Shown: positions 21,777 to 33,538, numbered from the stretch's first letter. The stretch: 64,000 nucleotides of DNA from an uncultured beta proteobacterium (GCA_903935355.1 CAIZRK010000034.1:62001-126000); one strand, 5' to 3'. Numbers and translations are program-made. Notes: a model not told the origin generated them from the sequence alone.

Positions 21777-22853
21777 TTAACTAAAGAGTCTGCTAGCAGT
21801 GGAAGACCCAGCAGGTACGCCACTCTTTTCAAGATTGGCGTACAAGACATCAAGATGCTCTCGAATACTAATGACTGCACCCTCCGTTAGGTTGACGCCA
21901 TTATCATCAACCAAGCGACCATTGGCAGCCTCTGCTAACTCAATTCCTTCGCCGAGCATACGCTCAAATGCTCGCTCTTCCTGCGCAACCAAAGGCACCT
22001 CTAAAAGAAGCGTTAGTTGCGTAACGTTTTGATTGGGATCGAAGTCTCCGCTAGTAAATAGCACCGTGTTATTACTTAAATACTCGTACCCCCTGCCATG
22101 ACGAGACAATTTAAATCCGCGTTGGCGCATCAATGCATCAAAGTTTGCCCATGTACAAGCTTCATCAAAAATCACATTAATACTCAATTGAATATCACTC
22201 TCAGCAGCCATAGCATCTAATTCTTTAGCACTTTCTAGCATGGTATTGACACTAGGCATATCAATTTGAGATCCTAAAGTTTCAGCAAGTGCTTGTGCGC
22301 GTGAACAAAAATCAGATAACTCCAGGACCCCTATCGGCCCAAGTCGGCTTGCTAATTGAATAGCTAGTTGAAGCTCTGAGTACGAAGCCTCAGCACGTAG
22401 CGCCTCCCAATCTCTGGTGACATCCACATCAGCAGTTAGGCCCTCACAGATCCAGGGGGAGCTAGTTTGCCCTGGTAGACTTGACCATGCTTCAATCTCA
22501 TCCATAATCTCAGAGCCACTAATAGCTTCGTCAAAGCGCAGGGTAATAACACAATCAATTCTGGGGTCGATGGCAAATATTTCTGATGGGAAATTGGCTT
22601 GAGCGATGTCAGTCAATGTGGGTTCTGTACGACCTTCGTTACTCGGGTCTGCAAATCCCGCTCCAAAAGATGGTTCCCGTGTAGCTAAACGATCATCCAA
22701 AGAATAATCTTCCCGTTCTTTAGCTTGACGACGAGCCCGCGCATATTTCAGATTTAATATCACTACGAGTAATAAAATCAGAAAACCAATAACCAGTAAA
22801 GCAAACTGCAACTCTGATAAACCTAAAGTAGTCAGGATTTGCTCTATATTCAC
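21777..22853 (-). CDS. zipA: Cell division protein ZipA-like (FtsZ-binding)
   Basis: Anchors FtsZ to the inner membrane. One N-terminal membrane segment (about residues 17-37, QFALLVIGFLILLLVVIL) is followed by an Arg-rich stretch, a linker, and a C-terminal FtsZ-binding-like domain (about residues 215-350). Overall similarity is low, as usual for betaproteobacterial ZipA, so part of the assignment rests on the conserved smc-zipA-ligA order. 358 residues; one base from the smc stop. Confidence 0.8.
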   Translation of the reverse strand: MNIEQILTTLGLSELQFALLVIGFLILLLVVILNLKYARARRQAKEREDYSLDDRLATREPSFGAGFADPSNEGRTEPTLTDIAQANFPSEIFAIDPRIDCVITLRFDEAISGSEIMDEIEAWSSLPGQTSSPWICEGLTADVDVTRDWEALRAEASYSELQLAIQLASRLGPIGVLELSDFCSRAQALAETLGSQIDMPSVNTMLESAKELDAMAAESDIQLSINVIFDEACTWANFDALMRQRGFKLSRHGRGYEYLSNNTVLFTSGDFDPNQNVTQLTLLLEVPLVAQEERAFERMLGEGIELAEAANGRLVDDNGVNLTEGAVISIREHLDVLYANLEKSGVPAGSSTASRLFS

Positions 22854-25800
22854 TTAAGCAGCCTCCACCATCGAGACAGCAGCTGAGATATCTACCGCAA
22901 CAATGCGAGAGACCCCCTGCTCTTGCATGGTGACACCAATTAACTGATGTGCAATTTCCATAGTGATCTTGTTATGTGAGATAAACACAAACTGAGTCTT
23001 GTCTGACATTTTGGCAACCATCTGCGAATAGCGCAAGGTATTTGCATCATCTAATGGGGCATCAACCTCATCTAGCAAGCAAAATGGCGCGGGATTGAGC
23101 AGGAATAAAGAAAATACCAAGGCAATCGCAGTTAAGGCCTTTTCACCACCAGAAAGGAGATAAATTGTGCTGTTCTTCTTGCCTGGAGGCTGAGCCATTA
23201 CCTGTACGCCGGCATCTAAAATCTCTTCACCTGTCATCACTAACTCTGCATGCCCGCCTCCAAATAACTCTGGGAAAAGTTTGCCAAAGTGTTTATTCAC
23301 CTCATCAAAGGTGCCCTGCAATAGATCGCGCGTTTCTGCATCAATCTTCGCAATCGCATCGGTCAAAGTTTGCATGGCTTCGTTTAAATCGGCTGATTGA
23401 GCATCCAAGAAGGACTTGCGTTCACGAGAGCTAGCTAATTCATCTAAAGCGGCCATGTTTACTGGACCCAAAGACGCAATCTCTGTATTCAAACGAGTAA
23501 CATCGCTTTGCAGAGCCCCTACTTTCAAGTCGGGGCTAAAGCTTGCTTCAAGCGCAGTGAGGTCAGCCTCTGCATCGGCTAATAGGGTAGCAAATTGTTC
23601 AAAATTCAAGCGAGCTGCTTGTTCCCGTAACTGCAAATCAACTACTTTGTCACGCATGGGCTGCAAGCCGCGCTCTATTTGCATCCGGACCTCATCAGCA
23701 GCACGCAATTGATGCAATAAAGCATCTTGCTCAGTACGCGCATTGGCTAGTAAGGCCTCTCGCTCACTTCTAGCAACTAGTAAACCTTGTAACATTTCTT
23801 GCGCTTCTTCATCACTTAAGGTCTCGAGCTCTTGCTCGGCTAAAGCCTGCTTATCCTGAATCTCCATAATCTGAGTACGTGCAGTACTTTGATCACGCTG
23901 TAAATCAGCAATGCGTTGTTGCAAGGATCGTGTAGCAAATGCGGCTTCTTGCGCAGACATCTCTGCAGCACGCAAAGACTCACGCAAACGATCTCGCTCC
24001 TGAGTAGCAAGCTCTAATTTTTCTTGTGCACTGCTTAAGTTTGCTTGATTACTTTGTTTTGAATCTTCAGATTGCAATAATTGGGAGGCAGATTGCTCTT
24101 GGGTAAAACTCAGTTGAGTCATTTGCTCGCGCAACTGACTCAACTCCCCCTGAATTTGTGCAGCCCGTTGACTGTATTGCTCCTGAGCTTGAGTCAACTG
24201 CATTCTCTCAACTTCAAAGCCATGCATTTCTTGAACTGCTTGTTCTGCAAAAATACGGGCTTGCTCGGCCGCTTGGTGCGCTGCCTGATAATTAGCCACA
24301 CTTTGATCTAATTCACCTTGCAACTCACTCTGAATTAAACGTTGAGCGCGTAACTGTTTCTCAAGGCCTTCCATTTCTTGAGCACGCGCCAACATCCCAG
24401 CCTGCTCAGAATCCGCTGCATATAATTGCACCCCAACACGACTCACCAAATGGCCTTGTTGAGTGACCAATGCCCCACCTGCAGGTAATTTTTCACGGCG
24501 ATTTAAAGCATCTTCTAAGCTATCGGCTATATAAATATTATCAAGCCATTCTTGTAAAACGAAGGATACGCTGGACGCTCCTGCACTTTGTACACGAGTT
24601 AATAAAGGCACAAAATCAGCTGGCACTGCAGTATGTGCAGGGGAGATTGCATCAGTCAGCAAAATAGCCAGACGGCTTGGAGGCGCATCTTTTGCCAGTG
24701 CCAACGTTTCTTGAGCGCTCTTGGCAGTAATTGCAGCAAGACGCTCGCGCAACACGGATTCCAAAGCTGCTTCCCAGCCAGTCTCTACCTTAAGCTCTTG
24801 CCAAAGGCGTTTACTCTCTTTTAAGCCCTTACTTTCGAGCCAAGGTCCAATCTTGCCCTGTGCTTGAACGTTAGCTTGCAAAGCAGTGAGCGCGGTTAAT
24901 TTAGCCTCGGTTTGAGCTAAGTCTTGATTCGCTACCAAAATTTGCTGTTGAGCATTATTACGAGTTTCATCAGCAGCAGGAACACGTTGCTGGGTTTGTG
25001 CTGCCTTTTGCCTTGCCTCATCAACCTTACGCTGGGCCATTGCATGACGATCAATCGACATTTGTAATGCATCTGGATCTGGCTTACGCAAATCTTCAAA
25101 CTCACTATTTAAGCGCGTTTCACGCCCTTTAGCCTCATCGAGCTGCGAAATAATCGATCTCACACGCTCACCCAAGCTGGCTAAACGCTGCTCAATAGTT
25201 GCCAAACTATCCCGCGCGTTATTTAACTCACGTGCATTTGTTTGATAAGTATCTTCATGGGCAGGCAACTGCTCTTGCAAGCTAGCTAAGCCGGCCAATA
25301 AAGATTGTTCTTTTGTAGAAGCTAAGCTCAACTCATGCTCTGCAGTGCGTTGCGCTTGGGCAGCATCGGTTTCTTGTATGGTCCAGCGCTGTAATTGTGC
25401 GTGCAAATCTTGGGTTTGTTGTTGCAAACGTTGCCGCGCTTCTTGCACATAACGAATTTGTGACTCCACTTGACTCACATCAGAATTAGTTTGATATAAG
25501 TCGCCTTGCGCTTGTGACACTTTGTCTTGTAATGCGTATTGCTGTGTACGCATGGTTTCTAATTGAGCCTCAGAATGGCGCATTTTTGCGGTTTGCTCTT
25601 CCAAGCCAACTTGAGTATCCCGAATCCCGTTAGCATGACGCTCTTGCTCTTTACCAGCTTCGGTCTGACGTACAAACCAGAGTAACTGCTGTTGAGACTT
25701 CATCTCAATCGAAAGTTCTGCATGTCGCTCTGCAACAGTGGCCTGCTTTTCTAAACGGGTGAGTTGCTGATCTAACTCGCGGACAATATCTTCCACCCGA

Positions 25801-26375
25801 ACTAAATTTTCTTTAGTATCCTCAAGGCGAGAGGCAGTTTCTTTACGGCGCTCTTTATATTTTGATACGCCAGCCGCCTCTTCCAAGAAGACACGCAGCT
25901 CTTCAGGCTTAGCTTCTAGTATGCGGTTGATGGTGCCCTGACCAATAATGGCATAGCCTCTAGGACCCATACCTGTGCCCAAGAAAATATCTGCAATATC
26001 CTTACGGCGTACCACTTGATTGTTCACGTAATAACTAGAATTGCCATCACGAGTTAAAACGCGTTTAACTGATAACTCAGTAAAAGCACTCCATTGACCT
26101 TGTGCGCGCCCATCTGAATTATCAAAAATGAGTTCCACACTAGCGCGACCCGATGGTTTGCGTAAACCAGAACCGTTAAAAATAACGTCTTGCATGGATT
26201 CACCGCGTAATTCACTGGCGCGAGATTCACCCAAAACCCAACGCACGGCGTCAATAATGTTCGACTTTCCGCAACCATTAGGACCCACAACACCAATCAA
26301 TTGACCCGGCAGATCAAAATGGGTAGGATCGACAAAAGACTTAAAGCCGGATAGTTTGATAGATTTCAGTTGCAC
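22854..26375 (-). CDS. smc: Chromosome segregation protein SMC
   Basis: Condensin ATPase that organises the chromosome. The Walker A motif GPNGCGKSNI is at about residues 31-40. Two long Gln/Glu/Ala-rich coiled coils flank a hinge around residues 510-650. The C-terminal head holds the signature LLSGGEKALTAIALVFSLFL and Walker B FCLLDEVDAPLDDAN. 1173 residues, normal. First gene of its operon; 174 bp separate it from the divergent dapD. Confidence 0.97.
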   Translation of the reverse strand: MQLKSIKLSGFKSFVDPTHFDLPGQLIGVVGPNGCGKSNIIDAVRWVLGESRASELRGESMQDVIFNGSGLRKPSGRASVELIFDNSDGRAQGQWSAFTELSVKRVLTRDGNSSYYVNNQVVRRKDIADIFLGTGMGPRGYAIIGQGTINRILEAKPEELRVFLEEAAGVSKYKERRKETASRLEDTKENLVRVEDIVRELDQQLTRLEKQATVAERHAELSIEMKSQQQLLWFVRQTEAGKEQERHANGIRDTQVGLEEQTAKMRHSEAQLETMRTQQYALQDKVSQAQGDLYQTNSDVSQVESQIRYVQEARQRLQQQTQDLHAQLQRWTIQETDAAQAQRTAEHELSLASTKEQSLLAGLASLQEQLPAHEDTYQTNARELNNARDSLATIEQRLASLGERVRSIISQLDEAKGRETRLNSEFEDLRKPDPDALQMSIDRHAMAQRKVDEARQKAAQTQQRVPAADETRNNAQQQILVANQDLAQTEAKLTALTALQANVQAQGKIGPWLESKGLKESKRLWQELKVETGWEAALESVLRERLAAITAKSAQETLALAKDAPPSRLAILLTDAISPAHTAVPADFVPLLTRVQSAGASSVSFVLQEWLDNIYIADSLEDALNRREKLPAGGALVTQQGHLVSRVGVQLYAADSEQAGMLARAQEMEGLEKQLRAQRLIQSELQGELDQSVANYQAAHQAAEQARIFAEQAVQEMHGFEVERMQLTQAQEQYSQRAAQIQGELSQLREQMTQLSFTQEQSASQLLQSEDSKQSNQANLSSAQEKLELATQERDRLRESLRAAEMSAQEAAFATRSLQQRIADLQRDQSTARTQIMEIQDKQALAEQELETLSDEEAQEMLQGLLVARSEREALLANARTEQDALLHQLRAADEVRMQIERGLQPMRDKVVDLQLREQAARLNFEQFATLLADAEADLTALEASFSPDLKVGALQSDVTRLNTEIASLGPVNMAALDELASSRERKSFLDAQSADLNEAMQTLTDAIAKIDAETRDLLQGTFDEVNKHFGKLFPELFGGGHAELVMTGEEILDAGVQVMAQPPGKKNSTIYLLSGGEKALTAIALVFSLFLLNPAPFCLLDEVDAPLDDANTLRYSQMVAKMSDKTQFVFISHNKITMEIAHQLIGVTMQEQGVSRIVAVDISAAVSMVEAA

Positions 26376-26549
26376 GGCGTACTTTGCAGGGAAAAAAGGG
26401 GTTCAAGTAAAGGGGTAGACATTAACGCTAAAGTGAGATGATGATAGCAAGCTTGGAGCGCTTAGCACGGGTTTTTGCCTCATCGATATAATGATTAATC
26501 TACTTCCAGGGTCAAAATCCCTTAACAATCCGATAGTTAACTAAAAAGC

Positions 26550-27377
26550 ATGAGCCAATCTACACAAAGCATCATCGAACAAGCATGGGAAAACCGTGCA
26601 AACCTCTCTCCGCAGGCTGTTTCCACTGAAATTAGCAATGCCGTAAATGTGGTCCTCGCAGGCCTTAATTCTGGGGATATACGCGTAGCTGAGCGCCGGA
26701 GTGTCGGCAAATGGGAAGTGAACCAATGGGTAAAAAAGGCAGTTTTACTCTCTTTCCGCCTAGAGGACAACAAGCCGATGGGTGCTGGTGGCTATACCCA
26801 GTTCTACGATAAGGTGCCTAGTAAATTCGAAAACTACACTGCAGAAGATTTTGCTAAAGGTGGCTTTCGGGTAGTTCCCCCTGCCATGGCTCGTCGTGGT
26901 TCCTTTATTGGTAAGAATGTCGTTTTAATGCCTTCCTACGTTAATATCGGCGCTTATGTAGACGAAGGCTCTATGGTAGATACTTGGGCGACAGTCGGTT
27001 CTTGCGCCCAAATAGGTAAAAACGTGCATTTATCTGGTGGCGTTGGTATTGGCGGTGTCTTAGAGCCCATTCAAGCTGGACCAGTCATTATTGAAGATAA
27101 CTGCTTTATCGGCGCTCGTTCAGAAGTAGTTGAAGGAGTGGTAATCGAAGAGAATGCCGTACTTTCAATGGGCGTCTATATCGGTCAAAGCACCAAGATT
27201 TATGATCGTGAAACTGGTGAAGTACATTACGGACGCGTTCCTGCAGGCTCAGTAGTGGTTCCGGGCTCCCTACCCTCTGCTTGTGGCAAGTACAGCTTAT
27301 ATGCCGCCATTATCGTAAAAAAGGTGGATGCGCAAACCCGAGCAAAGACGGCCATTAACCAACTTTTACGCGACTAA
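26550..27377 (+). CDS. dapD: Tetrahydrodipicolinate N-succinyltransferase
   Basis: Lysine/meso-diaminopimelate pathway, succinyl-CoA-dependent step. A left-handed beta-helix with hexapeptide repeats starts near residue 105 ([20 protein letters not shown]). [21 protein letters not shown] and the C-terminal cap [10 protein letters not shown] are characteristic. 275 residues. It starts a plus-strand run with dapE 14 bp downstream, so two steps of the same pathway are together. Confidence 0.97.
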   Translation: MSQSTQSIIEQAWENRANLSPQAVSTEISNAVNVVLAGLNSGDIRVAERRSVGKWEVNQWVKKAVLLSFRLEDNKPMGAGGYTQFYDKVPSKFENYTAEDFAKGGFRVVPPAMARRGSFIGKNVVLMPSYVNIGAYVDEGSMVDTWATVGSCAQIGKNVHLSGGVGIGGVLEPIQAGPVIIEDNCFIGARSEVVEGVVIEENAVLSMGVYIGQSTKIYDRETGEVHYGRVPAGSVVVPGSLPSACGKYSLYAAIIVKKVDAQTRAKTAINQLLRD

Positions 27378-27391
27378 GATAAATCCCCCAA

Positions 27392-28543
27392 ATGAGTGCC
27401 ACCCTTGAGCTAACAGAAGCTCTCATCGCCTGCCGATCGGTTACCCCAGCAGATGGCGGTTGTCAGGATCTGATTGCCCAAAGACTTCAAGCGATTGGCT
27501 TTCATACTGAGAGCGTGATCAGTGGTCCAGAGAATTTCCAAGTCACCAATTTATGGGCCATCAAAAAAGGGACTGCTGGTGATCTAGCTAAGGTGTTGAT
27601 GTTTGCGGGTCATACCGATGTAGTACCTACGGGCCCACTAGAAAAATGGGCTAGCGACCCCTTTACACCAACGATTCGTGATGGCTTTTTATATGGCCGC
27701 GGCGCGGCGGATATGAAAACCTCCTTAGCAGCATTTGTAGTTGCTACTGAAGAGTTTGTGGTGACCCACCCCCACCATACTGGCTCCATTGCTTTTCTGA
27801 TTACAAGCGATGAAGAGGGCCCGGCAAAGGATGGTACGGTCATCATGTGCGATCGCCTAAAAAAGCATGGTCAACATATAGACTACTGCGTCATTGGCGA
27901 GCCAACATCCGTAGATCAATTGGGTGACATGATTAAAAATGGTCGGCGTGGATCCTTATCTGGTAAGTTGGAGATTACTGGTATCCAAGCACATATTGCC
28001 TACCCGCATTTGGGGCTAAATCCGATTCATTTAGCTGGAAACGTGATTCAAAGGTTAGACCAAACAGAGTGGGATAAAGGTAATGAATACTTTATGCCAA
28101 CCAGTTTTCAGATGTCGAATATTCATGCGGGCACTGGGGCCAACAATGTTATTCCGGGTCATTTAGAAATCGATTTCAATTTTCGGTTCTCTACAGAAAG
28201 TACTCCAGATCAATTACGTGAACGCCTAGAGAAAATACTAAATGATGAGTCAATTGACTACAAAATCGATTGGCATTTAGGTGCTAGTCCTTTCATCACC
28301 GGTGATGGCAACTTAGCCAATGCGCTTCGCAAGGCCATTAAAGCAGAAACTAAGATCGATACCGAGCTATCGACTACTGGGGGCACTAGTGATGGCCGCT
28401 TTATCTCTAAAATTTGCACAGAGCTTGTAGAGTTTGGCCCATTAAATGCCACTAGTCACAAGATAAATGAATGTGTTCTGATTGATGATGTAGTGCCACT
28501 CAAGAATATTTATCGCAAGACTCTCGAGCAATTAGTGGCTTAA
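27392..28543 (+). CDS. dapE: Succinyl-diaminopimelate desuccinylase
   Basis: Zinc peptidase of family M20 that removes succinate from N-succinyl-LL-diaminopimelate. Metal ligands are visible in [21 protein letters not shown] and [12 protein letters not shown], and the C-terminal [12 protein letters not shown] block is typical. 383 residues. It follows dapD directly and precedes prmB by 20 bp. Confidence 0.97.
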   Translation: MSATLELTEALIACRSVTPADGGCQDLIAQRLQAIGFHTESVISGPENFQVTNLWAIKKGTAGDLAKVLMFAGHTDVVPTGPLEKWASDPFTPTIRDGFLYGRGAADMKTSLAAFVVATEEFVVTHPHHTGSIAFLITSDEEGPAKDGTVIMCDRLKKHGQHIDYCVIGEPTSVDQLGDMIKNGRRGSLSGKLEITGIQAHIAYPHLGLNPIHLAGNVIQRLDQTEWDKGNEYFMPTSFQMSNIHAGTGANNVIPGHLEIDFNFRFSTESTPDQLRERLEKILNDESIDYKIDWHLGASPFITGDGNLANALRKAIKAETKIDTELSTTGGTSDGRFISKICTELVEFGPLNATSHKINECVLIDDVVPLKNIYRKTLEQLVA

Positions 28544-28563
28544 TCAAACAAAACACAAGCCCC

Positions 28564-29466
28564 ATGGACCCCGATCCTCAAGCCCCACAAAATATTACCC
28601 TAGAGCAGTGCATTGAACAACTTGCACTTAAGCTAGAGATGGCAGATTTACACTATGGTCATGGTGCAATTGATGCTCAGAGTGAGGCCTTATGGATTGC
28701 AAGCAAACAACTGAATCTCAGTCCTACTGATGCATTAGATCATTTAGATCAGATCATGAATGCCGAGCAAATTAGCGGGGCCCTGGCGATTACACAAAGC
28801 CGGATCGATACCCGCAAACCATTGGCATATATCTTAGGCGAAGCATGGCTGATGGGCATCCCCTTCTATAGCAGCGAACAAAGCATCGTGCCACGCTCCC
28901 AGATAGCAGAGTTAATAGTTGATGGCTCACTTGAGCCCTGGTTACCGGCAGATGGAAATGCCCTAGATTTATGCACCGGTAACGGCTCTCTGGCCATTTT
29001 ATTGGCCATGTCTTGCCCTGATATTCATGTGAGTGCTTGCGATATTAGCTTGCCCGCCTTAGCTGTTGCAGCTCGCAATCTCGATCGTCATGGTCTGAGT
29101 TCACAAATCGAACTTTATACTGGCGACTTATGGGAGGCGCTACCAGAACCTTATGATGACAACCGCTTTGATCTCATCATTTGCAATCCACCTTACGTCA
29201 ACACCAATTCCATGAGCACACTTCCCGCTGAATATCATGCAGAACCTGCTTTGGCATTAGCAGGCGGTGATGATGGCATGGACCTTATTCGTAAAATTAT
29301 TGCAGGTGCCCACGACTACCTCTCTGAGCGTGGCGCCATACTGATTGAGATTGGCAATGAATATGAGTACTTTAAAAAAGCCTTCCCTCAAATACCTGTT
29401 ATCTGGATGGAAGTATCTGCTGGGGATGAGCAAGTACTGTTAATTCAGGCGGAAGACCTGCGCTAG
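28564..29466 (+). CDS. prmB: Ribosomal protein L3 N5-glutamine methyltransferase
   Basis: HemK-family SAM methyltransferase that modifies a Gln of protein L3. The SAM-binding motif LDLCTGNGSLAILLA is near residue 137, and the catalytic NPPYVNTNSMSTLPAEYHAE block near residue 213 has the PrmB-type extension that separates it from PrmC. 300 residues. It converges on radA with a 10-bp gap and no obvious terminator. Confidence 0.93.
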   Translation: MDPDPQAPQNITLEQCIEQLALKLEMADLHYGHGAIDAQSEALWIASKQLNLSPTDALDHLDQIMNAEQISGALAITQSRIDTRKPLAYILGEAWLMGIPFYSSEQSIVPRSQIAELIVDGSLEPWLPADGNALDLCTGNGSLAILLAMSCPDIHVSACDISLPALAVAARNLDRHGLSSQIELYTGDLWEALPEPYDDNRFDLIICNPPYVNTNSMSTLPAEYHAEPALALAGGDDGMDLIRKIIAGAHDYLSERGAILIEIGNEYEYFKKAFPQIPVIWMEVSAGDEQVLLIQAEDLR

Positions 29467-29476
29467 CTACGAAGTT

Positions 29477-30841
29477 TTAACTTAACTCAGCAGCGGCAGC
29501 AATTGCCTGATCAATACGCTCAACCGGAATGATTCTCAATCCAGCGATTTTAGTCTTTGGCATATTAGCCTTAGGAATGATAGCCACTGTAAAACCTAGC
29601 TTGGCAGCCTCTTTTAAACGCTCCTGACCCCGCGGGCACGGCCGAATTTCTCCTGCCAAGCCTACCTCCCCAAATACGATTAAGGTTTTCGGTAGTGCTT
29701 TATCCCGTATCGAGGATTGAATGGCGAGCAAGACCGCTAAATCAGCCGCTGGCTCTGAAATCTTCACGCCCCCCACTGCATTTAGGAAGACGTCTTGATC
29801 AAAACAAGCCACCCCAGCATGTCGATGCAAGACAGCTAAGAGCATGGCTAGGCGATGTTGCTCTAAGCCAACTGCCAACCTTCTAGGATTAGGTATATGC
29901 GCTGTATCCACTAGCGCCTGTATCTCCACTAGCAATGGCCGGCTACCCTCTTGCGTTACCAATACACAAGCACCAGGGACCATTTCTGCATGTTGAGACA
30001 AAAAGATGGCAGAAGGGTTAGCAACGCCACGCAGACCTTTTTCTGTCATGGCAAAGACACCTAATTCATTAACAGCGCCAAAGCGGTTTTTAATCGATCG
30101 CACTAAGCGAAAAGAGGAATGGGTATCACCTTCAAAATACAGCACAGTATCGACAATATGTTCGAGCACTCTAGGGCCAGCTAGATGTCCATCTTTTGTC
30201 ACGTGTCCAACCATTAGGACGCAGATGCCACTTGTTTTTGCAGCTCTAGTTAATTGTGCTGCACATTCTCTCACTTGCGCAACTGAGCCAGGGGCAGAAC
30301 TTAAGACTTCAGAATACAGTGTCTGGATTGAGTCCACTACCAATACTTGTGGCCTAACCGTATCCATAATGGATAACAATTTTTCTAACTGAATTTCTGC
30401 AAGGACTTCCAATTGGGGGGCATCCAAAGCAATCCGTTTGGCACGTAAGGCAATTTGCGAGGCAGATTCTTCACCACTGCTATAGAGCACACTCATTCCA
30501 GCAGAACTCATTTGTGCGCAGGCTTGTAATAACAAAGTGGATTTACCTATCCCCGGATCACCACCCAAAAGGACCACGCCACCTGGAACTAAACCTCCGC
30601 CCAATACACGATCAAACTCCTCTACACCCGTGCTAAAGCGTGGCAGATCTTCAGCAGTAATAGCAGACAATTTTTGCCTTGGTAATGCTTGAGCTAAGCC
30701 CTGAAACCGCGAATTAGAACTGACTTCAGGTAAGCCCTCTTCCATCGTATTCCATGCCTGACAAGATGGGCATTGTCCTTGCCATTTAGCCGCTGTGCCG
30801 CCACAGGCCTGACAGATATAAATAGATTTAATTTTTGCCAA
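29477..30841 (-). CDS. radA: DNA repair protein RadA
   Basis: RecA-like ATPase acting in recombination intermediates. A four-Cys zinc motif (CQACGGTAAKWQGQCPSC) is at the N-terminus, followed by Walker A GGDPGIGKST, the RadA signature KNRFGAVNELGVF and a C-terminal Lon-like domain. The start is uncertain. A TTG at 30841 gives the standard (M)AKIKSIYICQACG and begins 5 bp after the upstream stop. The ATG at 30895 adds 18 residues unlike the family and overlaps the upstream gene by 50 bp. Neither has a strong Shine-Dalgarno. Confidence 0.93.
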   Translation of the reverse strand: MAKIKSIYICQACGGTAAKWQGQCPSCQAWNTMEEGLPEVSSNSRFQGLAQALPRQKLSAITAEDLPRFSTGVEEFDRVLGGGLVPGGVVLLGGDPGIGKSTLLLQACAQMSSAGMSVLYSSGEESASQIALRAKRIALDAPQLEVLAEIQLEKLLSIMDTVRPQVLVVDSIQTLYSEVLSSAPGSVAQVRECAAQLTRAAKTSGICVLMVGHVTKDGHLAGPRVLEHIVDTVLYFEGDTHSSFRLVRSIKNRFGAVNELGVFAMTEKGLRGVANPSAIFLSQHAEMVPGACVLVTQEGSRPLLVEIQALVDTAHIPNPRRLAVGLEQHRLAMLLAVLHRHAGVACFDQDVFLNAVGGVKISEPAADLAVLLAIQSSIRDKALPKTLIVFGEVGLAGEIRPCPRGQERLKEAAKLGFTVAIIPKANMPKTKIAGLRIIPVERIDQAIAAAAELS

Positions 30842-30845
30842 TGTA

Positions 30846-31355
30846 TTAATCGAGCTGAGTGCCCGCTTTATTTTCTTCTGCACGCTTAGGTGCATCCTTA
30901 CGACGTTGCTCTAAATCTGCTGCGCGAACAGCGGCATCCTTTTGCTTCTCTTCATACTCTTTTTGATTGGCTGCACGCTCTGCTGCTTTCTCTGGAGCAG
31001 CACGCTCTGCAATTTTCTTGGCATCACGCTGATCCTTAAGACTCGCTCGCAGTTTTCTTTGCACTTCATGCAAGCGCACCTCTTGCTCACGAATCGGATC
31101 AATTACTTTTCGATATTCGGTGCGAGCATTGCTTAAACAGCGATTTACCCAGTAATTTTGGTAACACTCAGAAGAGGTTTTTTCCCAACGGTACTTTGCC
31201 CAATCACTTTGTAGTTCAAGTTCTTGCTCAATCTTGTCTAACTTTTCTAGTTCCGCCTCCTGTGCAGGGGTAGCTAGCACTAGGCCACTAAATGCACAAT
31301 TCCATATAAATACCCCAAGAGCAACAAGGGATCGGATACACGAGGTCCTTCTCAA
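30846..31355 (-). CDS. Hypothetical secreted coiled-coil protein
   Basis: Not assigned to a named family. 169 residues with an N-terminal signal peptide (hydrophobic core about residues 9-28, probable cleavage after VLA). Next comes a region with two cysteines in [16 protein letters not shown], then a long highly charged Lys/Glu/Arg/Ala segment (about residues 90-169) that should be helical or disordered. The two Cys could form a periplasmic disulfide. It overlaps the kup stop by 4 bp and is followed at once by radA, so it may be cotranscribed with both. Confidence 0.75.
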   Translation of the reverse strand: MRRTSCIRSLVALGVFIWNCAFSGLVLATPAQEAELEKLDKIEQELELQSDWAKYRWEKTSSECYQNYWVNRCLSNARTEYRKVIDPIREQEVRLHEVQRKLRASLKDQRDAKKIAERAAPEKAAERAANQKEYEEKQKDAAVRAADLEQRRKDAPKRAEENKAGTQLD

Positions 31356-33292
31356 ATCTCTACCTTTGCACCAAGCTCTACCAAGCGATTGGCTGGAATC
31401 TTAAAAAAGTCAGATTGACGTCCTGCGTTTTGATACATCCAGCAGAACAATCGCTCACGCCATAATGCCATCCCAGGAATGGCCGACGGAACAATCGTGT
31501 CGCGAGATAAAAAGAATGAAGTGTTCATCAAATCGAACTTCATGCCAAATGACTTTTCAATGAGGTCCAAAATGGTGCCCATATCCGGAGTTTCTTTAAA
31601 GCCATAGATTGCACGAACCACGTGAATATTTCCTCCCAAATCCTTCATCATAATGCGTTCGGCATCGTTGACATATGGCACATCCCAAATACTGACCTTT
31701 AAGAAAAATACCCTTTCATGGAGTACGTGATTGTGTTTGAGGTTATGCAGAAATGACACTGGCAAATAATCAACGTGGGCAGTCAAGAAAATAGCGGTGC
31801 CTTCAACTCGATGTGGTGGGTGCTGGAGCAAAGAATCAATGAAACCACTAAGTTCAATGCCCTCTTCAGTTGCGCGTTTACGTAAAATCTGACGACCTCT
31901 AAACCACGTAATTAAACAGGTAAAGCATAGTAAGCCTAGTGCCAATGGATACCAACCACCATCTTTAATCTTAATCAAGTTAGCTGTCCAAAAAGCCAAG
32001 TCCACCACAAAGAAGGCCAAAGTAATCACCGATACTAAGATGATATTCATCTTCCACTCACGGAACATCACTACCGCTAATAAGACCGTGGTGATCAGCA
32101 TGGTTGATGTTACGGAAATTCCATAAGCGGCAGCTAAGTTAACAGACTCTCTAAACTCAATAATGGTAACAACCACCATAAATAACAACGCCCAATTAAC
32201 CATTGGTATATAAATCTGGCCCTGCTCAGAATCCGATGTGTGTAAAATATTCATACGCGGCATAAAGCCTAGCAAAATTGCTTGGCTCACCAAAGAATAT
32301 GCACCAGAAATTACAGCTTGTGAAGCAATTACAGTAGCTGCAGTAGCCAAACCAACCGTTGGCCATAAAGCCCAATCTGGGACCATCAAATAAAACGGGT
32401 TCTTAATTGCCTCTGGATTTGAGAGAAGTAAAGCGCCTTGTCCTAAATAGTTAATTAATAAACTTGGAAGGACGATTAACAACCAAGCGTAACGAATTGG
32501 CGTGCGGCCAAAGTGACCCATATCTAGATACAAGGCTTCTACTCCAGTAACCACCAATACTACTGCGCCCATCACTATATAAGCTGTCGTTGGGTGTTGA
32601 ATAATAAAGTTGATTGCATACAAAGGGCTAAAGGCTGCAATGATTTGCGGTGCATCACCTATATTGATGATGCCAAGCACCGCAAGAGTCAGAAACCAAG
32701 CTAAGGTAATCGGGCCAAATAATTTACCCACTGCTGCAGTACCGTATTTTTGGATTAAGAATAAGGCCACTAAAATGACTAGAGAAACTGGAATGACGAA
32801 TCTACGTAAACCTGGGGCAGCAATCTCGATACCTTCAACAGCAGATAAAACAGAAATCGCTGGCGTAATGACTGATTCACCTAAGAGCATGCAAGCACCC
32901 AACATGCCGATAATCATAAAAAAGAAATGACTTTTTGATTTACTATCAAAAGATCGTAATGCTAAGGCCATCAGAGAGAGCACCCCGCCTTCACCCTTAT
33001 TATCTGCACGCATCACAAACAACACATACTTCACTGTCACCACCAAAATGAGTGCCCAGATCATCATTGAGATAACACCAAACAATGCTTCAGTAGAAAA
33101 GGCAATGCCATGTTGAGAATCAAAACATTCTTTTAGCGCATACAGCGGGCTTGTTCCGATATCTCCAAAAACCACCCCAATTGCTGCAAGCATCATCACC
33201 CCAAGGCCCTTCTTATGCTCGCCCTCTGGTCCATGGACTTCCACGGGATTTAAGAGAGTTGAGCTAGAAAATTCTGGGTTGCTAATGGACAT
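31352..33292 (-). CDS. kup: Low-affinity potassium transporter Kup
   Basis: Proton-coupled K+ uptake protein of the KUP/HAK family in the inner membrane. The N-terminal block [19 protein letters not shown] is diagnostic. About 12 hydrophobic segments are followed by a C-terminal cytoplasmic domain of about 170 residues with [11 protein letters not shown]. 646 residues, a little above the E. coli length, with an N-terminal extension of about 20 residues. Confidence 0.96.
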   Translation of the reverse strand: MSISNPEFSSSTLLNPVEVHGPEGEHKKGLGVMMLAAIGVVFGDIGTSPLYALKECFDSQHGIAFSTEALFGVISMMIWALILVVTVKYVLFVMRADNKGEGGVLSLMALALRSFDSKSKSHFFFMIIGMLGACMLLGESVITPAISVLSAVEGIEIAAPGLRRFVIPVSLVILVALFLIQKYGTAAVGKLFGPITLAWFLTLAVLGIINIGDAPQIIAAFSPLYAINFIIQHPTTAYIVMGAVVLVVTGVEALYLDMGHFGRTPIRYAWLLIVLPSLLINYLGQGALLLSNPEAIKNPFYLMVPDWALWPTVGLATAATVIASQAVISGAYSLVSQAILLGFMPRMNILHTSDSEQGQIYIPMVNWALLFMVVVTIIEFRESVNLAAAYGISVTSTMLITTVLLAVVMFREWKMNIILVSVITLAFFVVDLAFWTANLIKIKDGGWYPLALGLLCFTCLITWFRGRQILRKRATEEGIELSGFIDSLLQHPPHRVEGTAIFLTAHVDYLPVSFLHNLKHNHVLHERVFFLKVSIWDVPYVNDAERIMMKDLGGNIHVVRAIYGFKETPDMGTILDLIEKSFGMKFDLMNTSFFLSRDTIVPSAIPGMALWRERLFCWMYQNAGRQSDFFKIPANRLVELGAKVEI

Positions 33293-33406
33293 CTTGTAAC
33301 CTTAAGGTGTTGTTGCGTGGCAATATATTACTCCTTATATAGCTTGCCTTAGCGCTCCTTTTTACCGCTCAAAACCCCCTATAAAAGCCTCAATTCAAAG
33401 GATTTC

Positions 33407-33436
33407 TCGACAGCAAGGGTGAAAAAATGGTAGAAT
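33407..33436 (+). promoter_or_regulatory. Promoter of the initiator tRNA gene
   Basis: A sigma70-like pair: TCGACA at 33407-33412 (5 of 6 matches to TTGACA) and TAGAAT at 33431-33436, with 18 bp between. The -10 ends 12 bp before the mature tRNA, leaving a very short leader as usual for tRNA promoters. Confidence 0.6.
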
Positions 33437-33448
33437 CTATAATTCAGA

Positions 33449-33525
<77 letters not shown>

Positions 33526-33538
33526 AGATTTACGTACT